A stretch of 64,000 nucleotides of DNA from Tectiglobus sp965224045 (GCA_965224045.1 CBDCYD010000016.1:682001-746000), one strand, 5' to 3'; positions 41,554 to 50,907 are shown, counted from the first letter of the stretch. The notes: generated from the sequence alone by a model not told the origin. Translations and numbers: made by a program.

Positions 41554-42678
41554 ATGGATCCTTCGGTTATCGTTGCCCTGGTTCTGGTCGTGGCGGCCGG
41601 AGTTGCGCTCGAGATTGGATTTTCGAGTGCGATCGCCGAGATTCTGGCGGGTGTCGCGCTCGGCTTTTTTATGGCCGATATCAAATCGCTCAACTGGGTT
41701 GAGTTCCTGGGCAACCTCGGCCTGCTCGGTTTGATGTTCCTGGCGGGTTTCGAGGTCGACATCCATCGTCTGCGGCGAACCTGGCGGCAGAGCGTGGGGA
41801 TTGGTCTTGCCTCTCTCACTGTGCCGATGGCCGGTGTGTTTGTGGTGTGTTTCACAGTCATCGGGCTTGGATGGCAAGGTGCGGGACTGGTGGCAATCGG
41901 GTTGTCCACGACGTCGCTCGCGCTGGTCTATCACGCGCTGCGAGAACGCGGAGATCTGACCAGCGACTTTGGCCAGATCGTGCTTGGGGCCGCGACGGTC
42001 GTCGATGTGATCAGCATGATCCTGCTGGCCATGCTGCTCGGCAATACGGGTTGGGGTACCGCGATATTCCTACTTGTGTTGTTGCCGGCGATATTCGGAT
42101 TGCCACGTGTCGGGACATGGATCTTCCGGCGCTACAGCGGTTCGATCGTCGAATTCGAGTTGCGCTTCCTGATGGTCATTCTGATCGCGATGGGCTTCAT
42201 GGCAGAACACGTCGGGGGAATTCACCCGGCGATCGTCGCGTTTGCGATCGGTCTGGTGATGTCGGAGGTGGTCGAAGAGCATGGTGCGGTGGAAGAAAAG
42301 CTGCGCGCCATTGTGTTCAGCCTGCTGGCGCCAGTGTTTTTCCTGCACGCGGGGATGCAAATCGACCTGACGCTGATGACGGGCGAACTGGTCTTGCAAT
42401 TCGTTGTGCTGTTTGTAGCCGCGGTCGGACTGAAATTCGCCGGCACGGCCCTGGCCGCGCGGACACTACTCGGGCACTCGAGCACGTTTGTCGGGCTGTT
42501 GTTCAACTATCGCCTGGCGTTCGGCATCGTGACGGCGACCGTCGGCCTCGAGGCCGGCTTGATCACGACGCAGCATTATTCAGTGATCCTGCTGATCATT
42601 GTATCAAGTGCGCTGCTGCCGGCGATCCTGTTGCGTGATACGCCGAATGAACTCGAGCGGCCCGATCCCGGAACATAG
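41554..42678 (+). CDS. CPA2-family cation:proton antiporter
   Basis: A 374-residue membrane protein with about eleven to twelve hydrophobic segments in the Na+/H+ exchanger (CPA2/KefB-like) pattern. Recognisable stretches are LGLLGLMFLAGFEVD (TM3 region), GLSTTSLALVYHAL and ATVVDVISMILLAML, the discontinuous-helix region with the conserved Asp. There is no C-terminal TrkA-N/RCK domain, so it is a short form. It would exchange Na+ or K+ for protons. It stands alone after the ncRNA terminator. Confidence 0.83.
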   Translation: MDPSVIVALVLVVAAGVALEIGFSSAIAEILAGVALGFFMADIKSLNWVEFLGNLGLLGLMFLAGFEVDIHRLRRTWRQSVGIGLASLTVPMAGVFVVCFTVIGLGWQGAGLVAIGLSTTSLALVYHALRERGDLTSDFGQIVLGAATVVDVISMILLAMLLGNTGWGTAIFLLVLLPAIFGLPRVGTWIFRRYSGSIVEFELRFLMVILIAMGFMAEHVGGIHPAIVAFAIGLVMSEVVEEHGAVEEKLRAIVFSLLAPVFFLHAGMQIDLTLMTGELVLQFVVLFVAAVGLKFAGTALAARTLLGHSSTFVGLLFNYRLAFGIVTATVGLEAGLITTQHYSVILLIIVSSALLPAILLRDTPNELERPDPGT

Positions 42679-42807
42679 CGCGCGATCGTCTTGACGTTGT
42701 CCAATCACTGCTCATCTATGCTCCAGGCATAGAACGCGTGCTTCTCGAACGCCGCGGCTCTTCCGGCGCGTTACAAATCCTCTCAAACCAGAACGGGAGT
42801 CCTCCTC

Positions 42808-44859
42808 ATGAGCGACCATCAAGCCGGCAACCCACTCCTGCAGGACTGGGATGGACCGTTCGATCTGCCGCCGTTCAGTCGCCTAGAAGTGGAGCATTTC
42901 GAGCCGGCGTTTGACATGGCGCTCAAGGTGCACAACGAGGAAATCGCATCCATTGCCGGGAGTCCCGAGTTGCCGACCTTCGAAAACACGGTTCTCGCCC
43001 TGGAGGCTTCAGGTGACCGGTTGCAGAAGGTGTCGGCGGTGTTCTGGGTGTTGTCCGGAGCGCATACCAACCCGGACATCCAGCAATTGGAGCGTGTTCT
43101 GGCACCGCGTCTGACGGCGCACTACAACGCGATTGCTTCGAACGGGGCGCTGTTTGCACGCATCGCCGCCGTCAATGATCAGTCCGCACATTTGGAGCTG
43201 ACCGACGAGCAGCGACAACTTCTCAAGCGCACGCATCGTGGGTTCGTGCGCGCCGGTGCGGCGCTCGCAGAGGCGGACAAGGCGCGCCTTGATGCGCTCA
43301 CCGAACGATTGGCTGAACTTGGAACACGATTTTCTCAGAATGTCCTCGCGGATGAAAACGCTTTCGTGCTGGAGTTGGATGATGGCGCCGACCTCGATGG
43401 CCTGCCGGCATCCCTGCGTCGGGCGGCGGCAGCGGCGGCACAGGAGCGCGGCAGTGCAGCCTCTCACGTTATCACGCTTTCGCGCTCTCTCATCGAGCCG
43501 TTTCTGACATTCTCGGAGCATCGCCATTTGCGCGAAAGGGCGTTCAAGGCCTGGATTGCGCGGGGTGAAAACGGTGGTGAGACCGACAACCGTGACATTA
43601 TTGCAGAGACGCTGGCATTGCGCCAAGAGCGCGCTGCGTTGCTGGGGTTTGACACGTTTGCAGCCTTCAAGCTCGACAACACAATGGCCAAGACCACGGA
43701 TGCCGTCGAGGCGCTTCTGACGACGGTCTGGCGGCCGGCGGTGGCGGCAGCCGAAGCCGAACGGCAACGCCTGGCGGATGCCGCGCGCAAGGATGGGCAA
43801 AACATTGAGATTGCCCCGTGGGACTGGCGGTATTACGCGGAGAAGGTGCGTCGCGCCGACTACGAGCTCGACGAAGCCGAAATCAAGTCCTACCTGCCGC
43901 TTGATCAGATGATCGCAGCCGCCTTTGCCACCGCCGGGCGTCTCTTCGGGCTGACGTTCGAGGAACAGCACGGATTGGCGCTCTATCACCCGGATGTAAG
44001 AGCCTGGGAGGTCAAGGATGAGGTCGGCAATCATATCGGCTTGTTTCTTGGGGACTACTTTGCAAGGCCATCCAAGCGTTCCGGCGCGTGGATGACGGCA
44101 TTTCGCAGTCAACGCAGGTTTGGTGGCGACCAGCACCCGGCCGTGCTCAACGTCATGAATTTTGCCAAGGCAGCGGACGGCGAACCGACGTTGCTCTCCT
44201 TCGACGATGCGCGGACACTGTTTCACGAGTTCGGGCACGCACTGCATGGCCTGTTGTCCGACGTAACCTATGGGTCGCTTGCCGGAACAAGCGTGGAGCG
44301 TGACTTCGTCGAACTGCCCTCGCAACTGTTCGAGCATTGGCTCGAGACGGACGAGGTGCTTGGGGCATTCGCGCGCCACCACGAGACCGGTGCGGCGATG
44401 CCGGCTGATTTGCTCGAAAAACTAAAAGCTGCAATGAACTTCAATCAGGGATTTGCAACCGTCGAATACCTCGCTTCGGCCCTGATCGACATGGCCTTTC
44501 ATAGCGACGCCTACGCGCCCGGCACGGACCCGATGGCATTCGAGGCCGAGCAGTTGGTACGGCTCGGTATGCCCGAGGCGATCGTGATGCGCCACCGTTC
44601 TCCGCATTTCCAGCATGTGTTTTCAGGCGATGGATACTCGGCAGGATACTACAGCTATATGTGGTCGGAAGTGTTGGATGCGGATGCGTTTGCTGCATTC
44701 GAAGAGACCGGCGACGTGTTCGACAAGGCGACGGCCGAAAAGCTCAAGGACTTCGTCTATGCTGCCGGCGGACGGCGCGATGGTGACGAGGCCTACATCG
44801 CGTTTCGCGGCGGCTTGCCGAGTGCCGATGGTCTGCTGCGCCAGCGGGGTCTGGCATAG
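42808..44859 (+). CDS. M3-family zinc oligopeptidase (OpdA/Dcp-like)
   Basis: A 683-residue thimet-oligopeptidase-family enzyme. The zinc site is FHEFGHALHGL (HExxH at about residues 472-476), with the third ligand glutamate in ERDFVELPSQLFEHW; the catalytic-loop tyrosines GDGYSAGYYSYMWSE are present. Length agrees with oligopeptidase A and dipeptidyl carboxypeptidase. It degrades cytoplasmic peptides such as released signal peptides. GGGAG precedes the ATG. It is monocistronic, convergent with ychF. Confidence 0.9.
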   Translation: MSDHQAGNPLLQDWDGPFDLPPFSRLEVEHFEPAFDMALKVHNEEIASIAGSPELPTFENTVLALEASGDRLQKVSAVFWVLSGAHTNPDIQQLERVLAPRLTAHYNAIASNGALFARIAAVNDQSAHLELTDEQRQLLKRTHRGFVRAGAALAEADKARLDALTERLAELGTRFSQNVLADENAFVLELDDGADLDGLPASLRRAAAAAAQERGSAASHVITLSRSLIEPFLTFSEHRHLRERAFKAWIARGENGGETDNRDIIAETLALRQERAALLGFDTFAAFKLDNTMAKTTDAVEALLTTVWRPAVAAAEAERQRLADAARKDGQNIEIAPWDWRYYAEKVRRADYELDEAEIKSYLPLDQMIAAAFATAGRLFGLTFEEQHGLALYHPDVRAWEVKDEVGNHIGLFLGDYFARPSKRSGAWMTAFRSQRRFGGDQHPAVLNVMNFAKAADGEPTLLSFDDARTLFHEFGHALHGLLSDVTYGSLAGTSVERDFVELPSQLFEHWLETDEVLGAFARHHETGAAMPADLLEKLKAAMNFNQGFATVEYLASALIDMAFHSDAYAPGTDPMAFEAEQLVRLGMPEAIVMRHRSPHFQHVFSGDGYSAGYYSYMWSEVLDADAFAAFEETGDVFDKATAEKLKDFVYAAGGRRDGDEAYIAFRGGLPSADGLLRQRGLA

Positions 44860-44922
44860 AGATGGTCACACTGGCGAAAGGTCAGCACCGCACTTGTCTG
44901 ACTGGCGCGGTCTTCGGTCGGC

Positions 44923-46020
44923 CTAGGTCGCGAATCGAAAGTGCATGACGTCGCCGTCCCGGACGACGTAGTCCTTGCCTTCGAGGCGCATTTTGCCGGC
45001 GTCCTTGGCGCCGGCCTCACCGTCGAGCGCGATGTAGTCTTCGTAGGAAATCGTTTCGGCGCGAATGAAACCCTTTTCGAAGTCCGTGTGAATGATGCCC
45101 GCGGCCTGCGGCGCCTTGGTGCCGCATGGGACGGTCCAGGCCCGCGCTTCCTTCGGTCCGACGGTGAAATACGTCAAAAGGTCGAGAAGGCTGTAGCCGG
45201 CGCGGATCAGGCGATTGAGGCCCGGCTCCTCCAGTCCGAGGCTTGCCAGAAACTCGTTGCGTTCGGCAGCGTCGAGGCCGGCAAGCTCGGCTTCGATTTT
45301 GGCCGAAATCACGACACAGCCGGCGCCCTCGGCATCAGCACGTGCCTTGACGGCGGCCGAATAGGCGTTGCCGTCCCGCGCCGAGTCCTCGTCGACATTA
45401 CAGACGTAAAGGATCGGTTTTGCGGTGAGTAGCTGGAGCTGGCGCCAGCCTGCCAGTTCCTCAGGTGCAATGTCGGCGGCGCGCGCGGGCCGGCCTTCGC
45501 GGAGCAGTTGGAGCGCCTTGTCGATCAGCGCCATCGTTGCCCTGGCTTCCTTGTCGTTTCCCTTGGCGCGCTTTTCGACCGTCAGGCGGCGCTTCTCGAG
45601 GCTTTCGAGATCAGCCAGCATCAATTCCGTCTCGACCGTATCGGCATCCGAGGTCGGATCGATACGGCCTTCAACGTGGGTGATGTCCTCGTCCTCGAAG
45701 CAGCGCAGAACGTAGGCAACCGCGTCGACTTCGCGAATGTGAGCAAGAAACTGGTTGCCGAGGCCTTCGCCTTTCGATGCGCCGCGCACGAGACCTGCAA
45801 TGTCAACAAAGGTCAGGCGGGTTGGGATGATCTGTTCCGGTTCCGCGATGGCGGCCAACTTCGCGAGGCGCGGATCCGGAACCGCAACCTCCCCGACGTT
45901 GGGTTCGATCGTGCAGAACGGGTAGTTGGCCGCCTCGGCGGTGGCCGTTTGCGTCAGCGCGTTGAACAACGTCGATTTGCCGACATTCGGCAATCCGACA
46001 ATTCCGCATTTAAAGCCCAT
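44923..46020 (-). CDS. ychF: Redox-regulated Obg-family ATPase YchF
   Basis: A 365-residue YchF/OLA1 protein. G1 is GLPNVGKST (about residues 8-16), G3 is FVDIAGLVRGASKGEGLGN, the NxxE variant of G4 is in YVCNVDED, and the C-terminal TGS domain contains TYFTVGPKEARAWTV and AAGIIHTDFEKGFIRAE. YchF hydrolyses ATP rather than GTP and associates with ribosomes. GGAAAG lies just before the ATG. It follows pth by 44 bp on the same strand, the usual pth-ychF pairing in alphaproteobacteria. Confidence 0.95.
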   Translation of the reverse strand: MGFKCGIVGLPNVGKSTLFNALTQTATAEAANYPFCTIEPNVGEVAVPDPRLAKLAAIAEPEQIIPTRLTFVDIAGLVRGASKGEGLGNQFLAHIREVDAVAYVLRCFEDEDITHVEGRIDPTSDADTVETELMLADLESLEKRRLTVEKRAKGNDKEARATMALIDKALQLLREGRPARAADIAPEELAGWRQLQLLTAKPILYVCNVDEDSARDGNAYSAAVKARADAEGAGCVVISAKIEAELAGLDAAERNEFLASLGLEEPGLNRLIRAGYSLLDLLTYFTVGPKEARAWTVPCGTKAPQAAGIIHTDFEKGFIRAETISYEDYIALDGEAGAKDAGKMRLEGKDYVVRDGDVMHFRFAT

Positions 46021-46064
46021 GATCTTTCCGCTGTGGTTGTTGCTCGCAATGGAAGGCGAAACGA

Positions 46065-47012
46065 TTAGTCGTTTTCCGTGGTGCCCGAGAACCAGCGTTT
46101 GAGGCGCGCGGCCAATGCGTTGGAGCCAGACGCGGTGGTTGTTTCGTTTGGTCGGCTCGCCGTATCTTCAATCGCCTCGGAGACGTCATCTGCGTCTCGA
46201 ATGCCCTTCTTGATTTTGCGTGACGGCTTGTGCTTCTTGGTGGCTGCATTTCGCGCGAGTTCGCGCTGGGAGGGGGCGCCCGATTGGCCTTTGCCCTGTA
46301 TTGTCGACCGCCCACCCGTGCGTTTGGATGGCCGTGTTCCTTTGCCGGTGCGCTGAGGGGGCAGGCGTGTTGCCGCGGGCTCTTGATTGGAGGAGGGCTC
46401 ATCGGACGATGGCGCGGAGGTTTTCTGGTCAACTTCGCGCAACGCGTTCAACGCCTGTGCCACGTCGGTCTGAAATCGCTCGGTCTCGCCTGCTGCAAGG
46501 CGGCCGGCACTGCGGGCCAGTGCATCCAGCAGAGTTTCGAGCCACTCTGCGTCGGCCTTCGCAAAGTTTCTAAGGACGTAGTTGGCGACCTGGTTCTTGT
46601 CGCCCGGGTGGCCCACGCCGATGCGCACGCGCGTGAATTCGGGGCTTGAAAGCTGGGCCTGGATCGAGCGCAGGCCATTGTTGCCCGCAGTGCCACCACC
46701 GGACTTCACGCGCAACTTTCCGGGAGCAAGGTCGATTTCGTCGTGGAAGACGATGATGTCGTGGACCTTGATTTTGAGAAACTTGGCCGCCTCCCGCACG
46801 GCATTGCCAGCCTCATTGTAGTACGTCTGGGGTTTGAGCAATAAAACGCGCTCGTCGCCGAGTTGGCCGTCGCATGCGAGGCTGTGAAAGCGCTTGCGCC
46901 ACGGGCCGAGATCATTGTGGTCGGCAATGCGCTCGACCGCCATGAACCCGACGTTGTGGCGGTTGCCTGCGAATTTCTGGCCAGGGTTACCCAGCCCGAC
47001 AAACAGTTTCAT
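46065..47012 (-). CDS. pth: Peptidyl-tRNA hydrolase with long basic C-terminal extension
   Basis: Residues 1-190 are a complete Pth domain: FVGLGNPGQKFAGNRHNVGF with the catalytic histidine, LLKPQTYYNEAG, and HDEIDLAPGKLRVKSGGGTAGNNGLRSI. This recycles peptidyl-tRNA released from stalled ribosomes. The remaining roughly 125 residues are unusual: a low-complexity, Lys/Arg/Ser/Thr-rich tail (PPQRTGKGTRPSKRTGGRST, KKHKPSRKIKKG) ending in a short LKRWFSGT helix. Typical Pth is about 190-200 residues. GGGAGG precedes the ATG. It is followed by ychF and preceded by rplY. Confidence 0.93.
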   Translation of the reverse strand: MKLFVGLGNPGQKFAGNRHNVGFMAVERIADHNDLGPWRKRFHSLACDGQLGDERVLLLKPQTYYNEAGNAVREAAKFLKIKVHDIIVFHDEIDLAPGKLRVKSGGGTAGNNGLRSIQAQLSSPEFTRVRIGVGHPGDKNQVANYVLRNFAKADAEWLETLLDALARSAGRLAAGETERFQTDVAQALNALREVDQKTSAPSSDEPSSNQEPAATRLPPQRTGKGTRPSKRTGGRSTIQGKGQSGAPSQRELARNAATKKHKPSRKIKKGIRDADDVSEAIEDTASRPNETTTASGSNALAARLKRWFSGTTEND

Positions 47013-47149
47013 GATGCGCCTCCCGGCAACTGCCGTGCAGGCTTGGTGCGGTGCAGCGTATGCTCGCGCGCAAAGTGGAGCGGCGGATATGGCGGGCCGA
47101 ACATCTGCCGGCCCGGCATCGGCGGGTGATGGAACAGTGGTGCTGCGCC

Positions 47150-47830
47150 TTACTCCCGCTCTTCGCCTTCGCCTTCGCCCTCTGCCTCTGCTTCAGCTCC
47201 GTCTTCGACCGCTTGTTCGTCCTCGGTGCCTTCTTCCTCGTCGTCTTCGGACTTGGCGGCAGCCGATCCTGCAACCGTGACAACGGTAAAGTCGCGATCG
47301 GTGATCGTGGGCGTAACGTTGTCCGGCAAAGTGATGGCGGAGATGTGGATCGACGACCCGATTTCGATGCCTTCGAGATCGACCACCAGATTTTCCGGAA
47401 TGGCGTTGGCCGGGCAGATAATTTCGATTTCCCGGCGCACGATGTTGAGCACGCCGCCGCGGCGCATGCCCGGCGATTTTTCTTCGTTGATGATTTCAAT
47501 CGGCACGGTGACGCGGATTTGTCCGTCGCCGCCGACACGCTGGAAATCGACGTGGATCGGGAGGTCCTTTACCGGATCGAACTGGACATCGCGGGTTAGC
47601 GCACGCACCGTCTTGCCTTCGAACTGGATGTCGAAAACGCTCGATAGGAAGCCGCCGCGATTGAGCATCCGGACGAGATCGTTGAAATCGAGCGCGATCG
47701 TCTCCGGATCTTTCTTGTCGCCGTAAATGACGGCGGGCACTTTCCCTTCACGACGCACTGCCCGGGCGGCCCCCTTACCGGCCCTGGCACGCGCCGTGGC
47801 CTGGATCTCTTGGATCCCCGATGTAGCCAT
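47150..47830 (-). CDS. rplY: 50S ribosomal protein L25/Ctc-type
   Basis: A 226-residue long-form bL25. The N-terminal 5S rRNA-binding domain (GAARAVRREGKVPAVIYG) is followed by the TL5/Ctc C-terminal beta domain (ALTRDVQFDPVKDLPIHVDF, VDLEGIEIGSSIHISAITLP). The protein ends with an acidic Glu-rich tail. The ATG at 47830 has GGAGA at good spacing; the reading upstream is not part of the family. It heads the rplY-pth-ychF run and diverges from sseA. Confidence 0.93.
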   Translation of the reverse strand: MATSGIQEIQATARARAGKGAARAVRREGKVPAVIYGDKKDPETIALDFNDLVRMLNRGGFLSSVFDIQFEGKTVRALTRDVQFDPVKDLPIHVDFQRVGGDGQIRVTVPIEIINEEKSPGMRRGGVLNIVRREIEIICPANAIPENLVVDLEGIEIGSSIHISAITLPDNVTPTITDRDFTVVTVAGSAAAKSEDDEEEGTEDEQAVEDGAEAEAEGEGEGEERE

Positions 47831-48054
47831 GGCTCTTTCTCCAATGAAAATAAGGCCCTGTCGGGCCTGTCCAAGTGCCACCAGGCCTCCAAGGGTGCCC
47901 CGGCGGAATGAACTTCTATTTGAAGCGATCGGCTTATAGCCTTCCCGCGGCAGGAGTGCAATTCATTTCAATGTCGCTGGCGGGACAGGTTTTTCGCCGG
48001 TACGGCACCGACATGATAAGATGAGGCACCGCCGATGAACCCAACTTTGGACGC

Positions 48055-48939
48055 ATGGCCATGACTGCGACATACAAGTATCCGGAGCAATTGGTCTCGA
48101 CGGACTGGCTCGCCGAAAACGCCAGTGCGCCGCATCTCAGAGTGTTCGATTGCACGACCTATCTGCACTACGAGGAAGGCACCGGACGGCCCTATTCGGT
48201 CGAAAGCGGCCGATCGGACTTCGAAGCCGGGCATATTCCAGGCTCCGCGTTTCTCGACCTGCAGGGTGATTTGTCGGACAACGACAGTCCGTACCGGTTC
48301 ACGATGCCGGCCGCGGATGACTTGGCGAGACGGTTCGCGCAGCACGGTATCGGCGATGACACCCGCGTGGTTCTCTACGCGCGCTCCAATATGCAATGGG
48401 CGACGCGGATCTGGTGGATGCTGAGGTCCGTGGGTTTTGACAATGCCGCGATCCTCGATGGCGGCTGGGATAAATGGCAATCGGAAGGGCGCGCGGTCGA
48501 GAAGGGGGAATTCCGGTATCCCGCGGCGTCTTTAACGGCGCGGCCGCGTAACGGTCTGTTTTGCGGCAAGGAGGAGGTCAAGGCTGCGATCGGTGACGGC
48601 GGGATCTGCACGATCAACGCTCTGGCGCCGGACCTGCACGCCGGCGAGACCAAACGGTATGGCCGGCCCGGTCGCATACCTGGGAGCGTCAACGTTCCGG
48701 CCGGACATCTGCAAATCGGGCCGACCAAGATCATGGCCGAGGCTGCGCAGGCGGCAAAGGCCTTTCGTGACGTTGGCGCTGCGCCTGACAAGCGCATCAT
48801 TCTTTATTGCGGAGGTGGTATTGCAGCGACGCTCGATGCCTTCCTGCTGCACCAGCTCGGCTATGAAGACCTGACGGTGTACGACAACTCGATGAGCGAG
48901 TGGGCCAAGGACGAGGCCTTGCCGATCGAAGTCGGGTGA
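48055..48939 (+). CDS. sseA: 3-mercaptopyruvate/thiosulfate sulfurtransferase (tandem rhodanese)
   Basis: A 294-residue protein with two rhodanese domains. The N-terminal domain (FDCTTYLHYEEGTGRP) is inactive, and the C-terminal domain carries the catalytic cysteine in LYCGGGIAAT (about residue 252), resembling the CG-x-G-x loop of mercaptopyruvate sulfurtransferases rather than CRKGVT of thiosulfate enzymes. SEWAKDEALPIEVG is the usual C-terminus. The start could be 48055 or 48061. It lies on the opposite strand from its housekeeping neighbours, apparently part of an insertion between rplY and prs. Confidence 0.87.
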   Translation: MAMTATYKYPEQLVSTDWLAENASAPHLRVFDCTTYLHYEEGTGRPYSVESGRSDFEAGHIPGSAFLDLQGDLSDNDSPYRFTMPAADDLARRFAQHGIGDDTRVVLYARSNMQWATRIWWMLRSVGFDNAAILDGGWDKWQSEGRAVEKGEFRYPAASLTARPRNGLFCGKEEVKAAIGDGGICTINALAPDLHAGETKRYGRPGRIPGSVNVPAGHLQIGPTKIMAEAAQAAKAFRDVGAAPDKRIILYCGGGIAATLDAFLLHQLGYEDLTVYDNSMSEWAKDEALPIEVG

Positions 48940-49403
48940 ATCGGCAGAGTTGCCGGCCGGCCATGCGGCTGCGGCGCCGGCGCCCACGACGTGCTGAAGC
49001 TGTAGGTCGTCCGGACCGTTCGCGCAGCACCCGTTGCGGATCAGCGTTAGGAATATCGTCCATGGCCAGCCAGAGACGGGCACGCCCGCAATTAGTGAAA
49101 AGGCACTGCGGTGGCGGCCTTGACCGGCGGCCGGATCGAAACGGTGTTCGGCTCGACGCAGGAGAATAGCGGTCGAGGTCCTCCGGCAGACTTGCCCGTT
49201 GGCGAACTGTCATGTGCTGGCGTCGTAAGCGGTTTCGATCGCAGTTGGCGTGGCTCCCGCGCGCTTGGAAAGCGGGCGCCACACTGTGGTCGAGCCGGGC
49301 TGCGATGATCGGTAGAGTTGAAGGCTTGCCACGGTTGCGGCCGGCCGGGTCTAAGTCGTCGGGTGAGGCCCCGCAGCTCCACAATCGCATCGGAGAGCAG
49401 TAC
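48940..49403. other. Intergenic region without a recognisable gene
   Basis: A 464-bp gap between the sulfurtransferase and propeller-protein genes. In-frame extension of the downstream gene covers part of it but has no conserved sequence, and minus-strand frames are low complexity. No repeat or regulatory element is recognised. Confidence 0.4.
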
Positions 49404-50483
49404 ATGGCGCAACAGCTTCACGTGTTGGTCGGGACCAAGAAGGGCGTGTTTGTTTTTGACGGCGATACCAAGCGCAAAGATTGGCGTATGCGCGGCCCTT
49501 ACTGCGATGCCTGGCCGGTCAATCATGCGATCGGTAATCCGGCGACCGGCAGGATCTGGGCCGGAGGAGGAAACGAGTGGTTTGGCCCCGCGGTCTGGTA
49601 CTCAGACGATCGCGGCGCGACGTGGGCTCATTCCAGCGCCGGGCTTGCTTATCCTGAGGGCGAGACGCCGGTTCAAACAGTCTGGAGCCTGCATGCTTCG
49701 GACGGAACGCTTTATGCTGGGGTGCAACCGGCCGGTCTGTTTAGGAGTGATGACGGCGGCAAGAACTGGGTACATCTCGATGGGCTGCAGAAGCATCCGA
49801 CGAGGCGTGACTGGATGCCGGGTGGGGCTGGTCTGATCCTACACCACATCCTGGTTCATCCGAACGATGCGCAACAGATCTGGATCGGGATTTCGGCCGT
49901 TGGCGTGTTTCATTCCGCGGATGGCGGCAAGAGCTGGACGCCGCGCAACGCGGGAACCCGCAATGACTACGCGCCGGAAGATCAGCGCTATCCAGAATTC
50001 GGTCAATGTGTCCATTCGATCGTGATGGCGGCTGGTATGCCGGATCGGCTTTACCAGCAAAATCACTGCGGAATGTATGTCAGCGAGAACGGTGGCCTCG
50101 ACTGGGAGAGTATGGAGGAAGGATTGCCGTCGACTTTCGGGTTCCCTGCCGTGGCCCATCCGCGCGATCCGGACACCGTCTACCTGCTGCCGCTCAACGG
50201 CGACACCGTCGGCCGCTATATGCCCGATGCCAAAGCGGCCGTATGGCGCTCGCGGGACCGTGGGCGGACCTGGCAGGATCTGCGTGATGGACTGCCGCAA
50301 GAGGGGGCCTACTTCGGTGTCTTGCGCCAGGCCATGGCGCAGGACGGTCTCGATCCGGCCGGCCTTTATTTCGGAACCAGCACCGGCTCACTGTTCGTGA
50401 GTGGCGATGAAGGGGAAACGTGGCAGGAAATCGCGCGCCATCTGCCCACGATTACCTCGGTCGAAACGCTTGTCGCCAGCTGA
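49404..50483 (+). CDS. Asp-box (BNR) beta-propeller protein, sialidase-like
   Basis: A 359-residue protein with at least six Asp-box turns: SDDRGATW, SDDGGKNW, SADGGKSW, SENGGLDW, SRDRGRTW and SGDEGETW, spaced one per propeller blade. This is the WD40/YVTN/BNR-like propeller seen in sialidase-like and VPS10-like proteins. The FRIP arginine motif of sialidases is not evident, and there is no signal peptide, so a cytoplasmic non-sialidase role is likely. GGAGAG precedes the ATG at 49404. A MoaD-like gene follows after 20 bp, suggesting a functional pair. Confidence 0.78.
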   Translation: MAQQLHVLVGTKKGVFVFDGDTKRKDWRMRGPYCDAWPVNHAIGNPATGRIWAGGGNEWFGPAVWYSDDRGATWAHSSAGLAYPEGETPVQTVWSLHASDGTLYAGVQPAGLFRSDDGGKNWVHLDGLQKHPTRRDWMPGGAGLILHHILVHPNDAQQIWIGISAVGVFHSADGGKSWTPRNAGTRNDYAPEDQRYPEFGQCVHSIVMAAGMPDRLYQQNHCGMYVSENGGLDWESMEEGLPSTFGFPAVAHPRDPDTVYLLPLNGDTVGRYMPDAKAAVWRSRDRGRTWQDLRDGLPQEGAYFGVLRQAMAQDGLDPAGLYFGTSTGSLFVSGDEGETWQEIARHLPTITSVETLVAS

Positions 50484-50503
50484 TCGGACGGGGGAGACGC
50501 GTT

Positions 50504-50833
50504 ATGGCGGACAAGGTAGAGACTGGCACACAAAGCGAGGGCCCACAAAGCGAGGATGGCGCACTGGCGCGGGTGAAAGTGTTTCTACCAGCGGCGCTTC
50601 TGCGCCTGTTTCCCGAAGCGGAGGCGGTTGTCGAAATGAATGCAAGGACAGTCGACGATGTGCTGCATCAGCTTGAGCTTCGCTGGCCGGGCATGCGCGA
50701 CCGGCTCGCGGACACCACGCCGGCAATTCGGCGCCATCTCAATATCTTTGTCGATGGCGACCGAGCGAACCTGGACACGCGCCTTGACGACGGCACAGAG
50801 GTCGTTGTGCTGACGGCGATGTCAGGAGGTTGA
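50504..50833 (+). CDS. MoaD/ThiS-like ubiquitin-fold protein ending in Gly-Gly
   Basis: A 109-residue protein. After an unstructured N-terminal 24 residues, it has a beta-grasp domain (VKVFLPAALLRLFPEAEAVV) and ends VVVLTAMSGG, the C-terminal diglycine that E1-like enzymes adenylate in MoaD, ThiS and archaeal SAMPs. It could carry sulfur for molybdopterin or another cofactor, or be conjugated to proteins. No moaE, moeB or thiF-like gene is nearby. GGGGGAG precedes the ATG at 50504. Its only close partner is the Asp-box propeller gene. Confidence 0.8.
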   Translation: MADKVETGTQSEGPQSEDGALARVKVFLPAALLRLFPEAEAVVEMNARTVDDVLHQLELRWPGMRDRLADTTPAIRRHLNIFVDGDRANLDTRLDDGTEVVVLTAMSGG

Positions 50834-50907
50834 GGCCTTCGTGCGCTGTGGGCTGGTGGCAAAATGAATTCGCAGGCTGGTGCCAAACTTTGTCACCGCA
50901 AGCAGGG

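Noticed and set aside
43009..44382. A 457-codon minus-strand frame inside the M3 peptidase gene
   Set aside because: It is antisense to a gene with an intact HExxH site and full family length; no domain is visible in the antisense frame.
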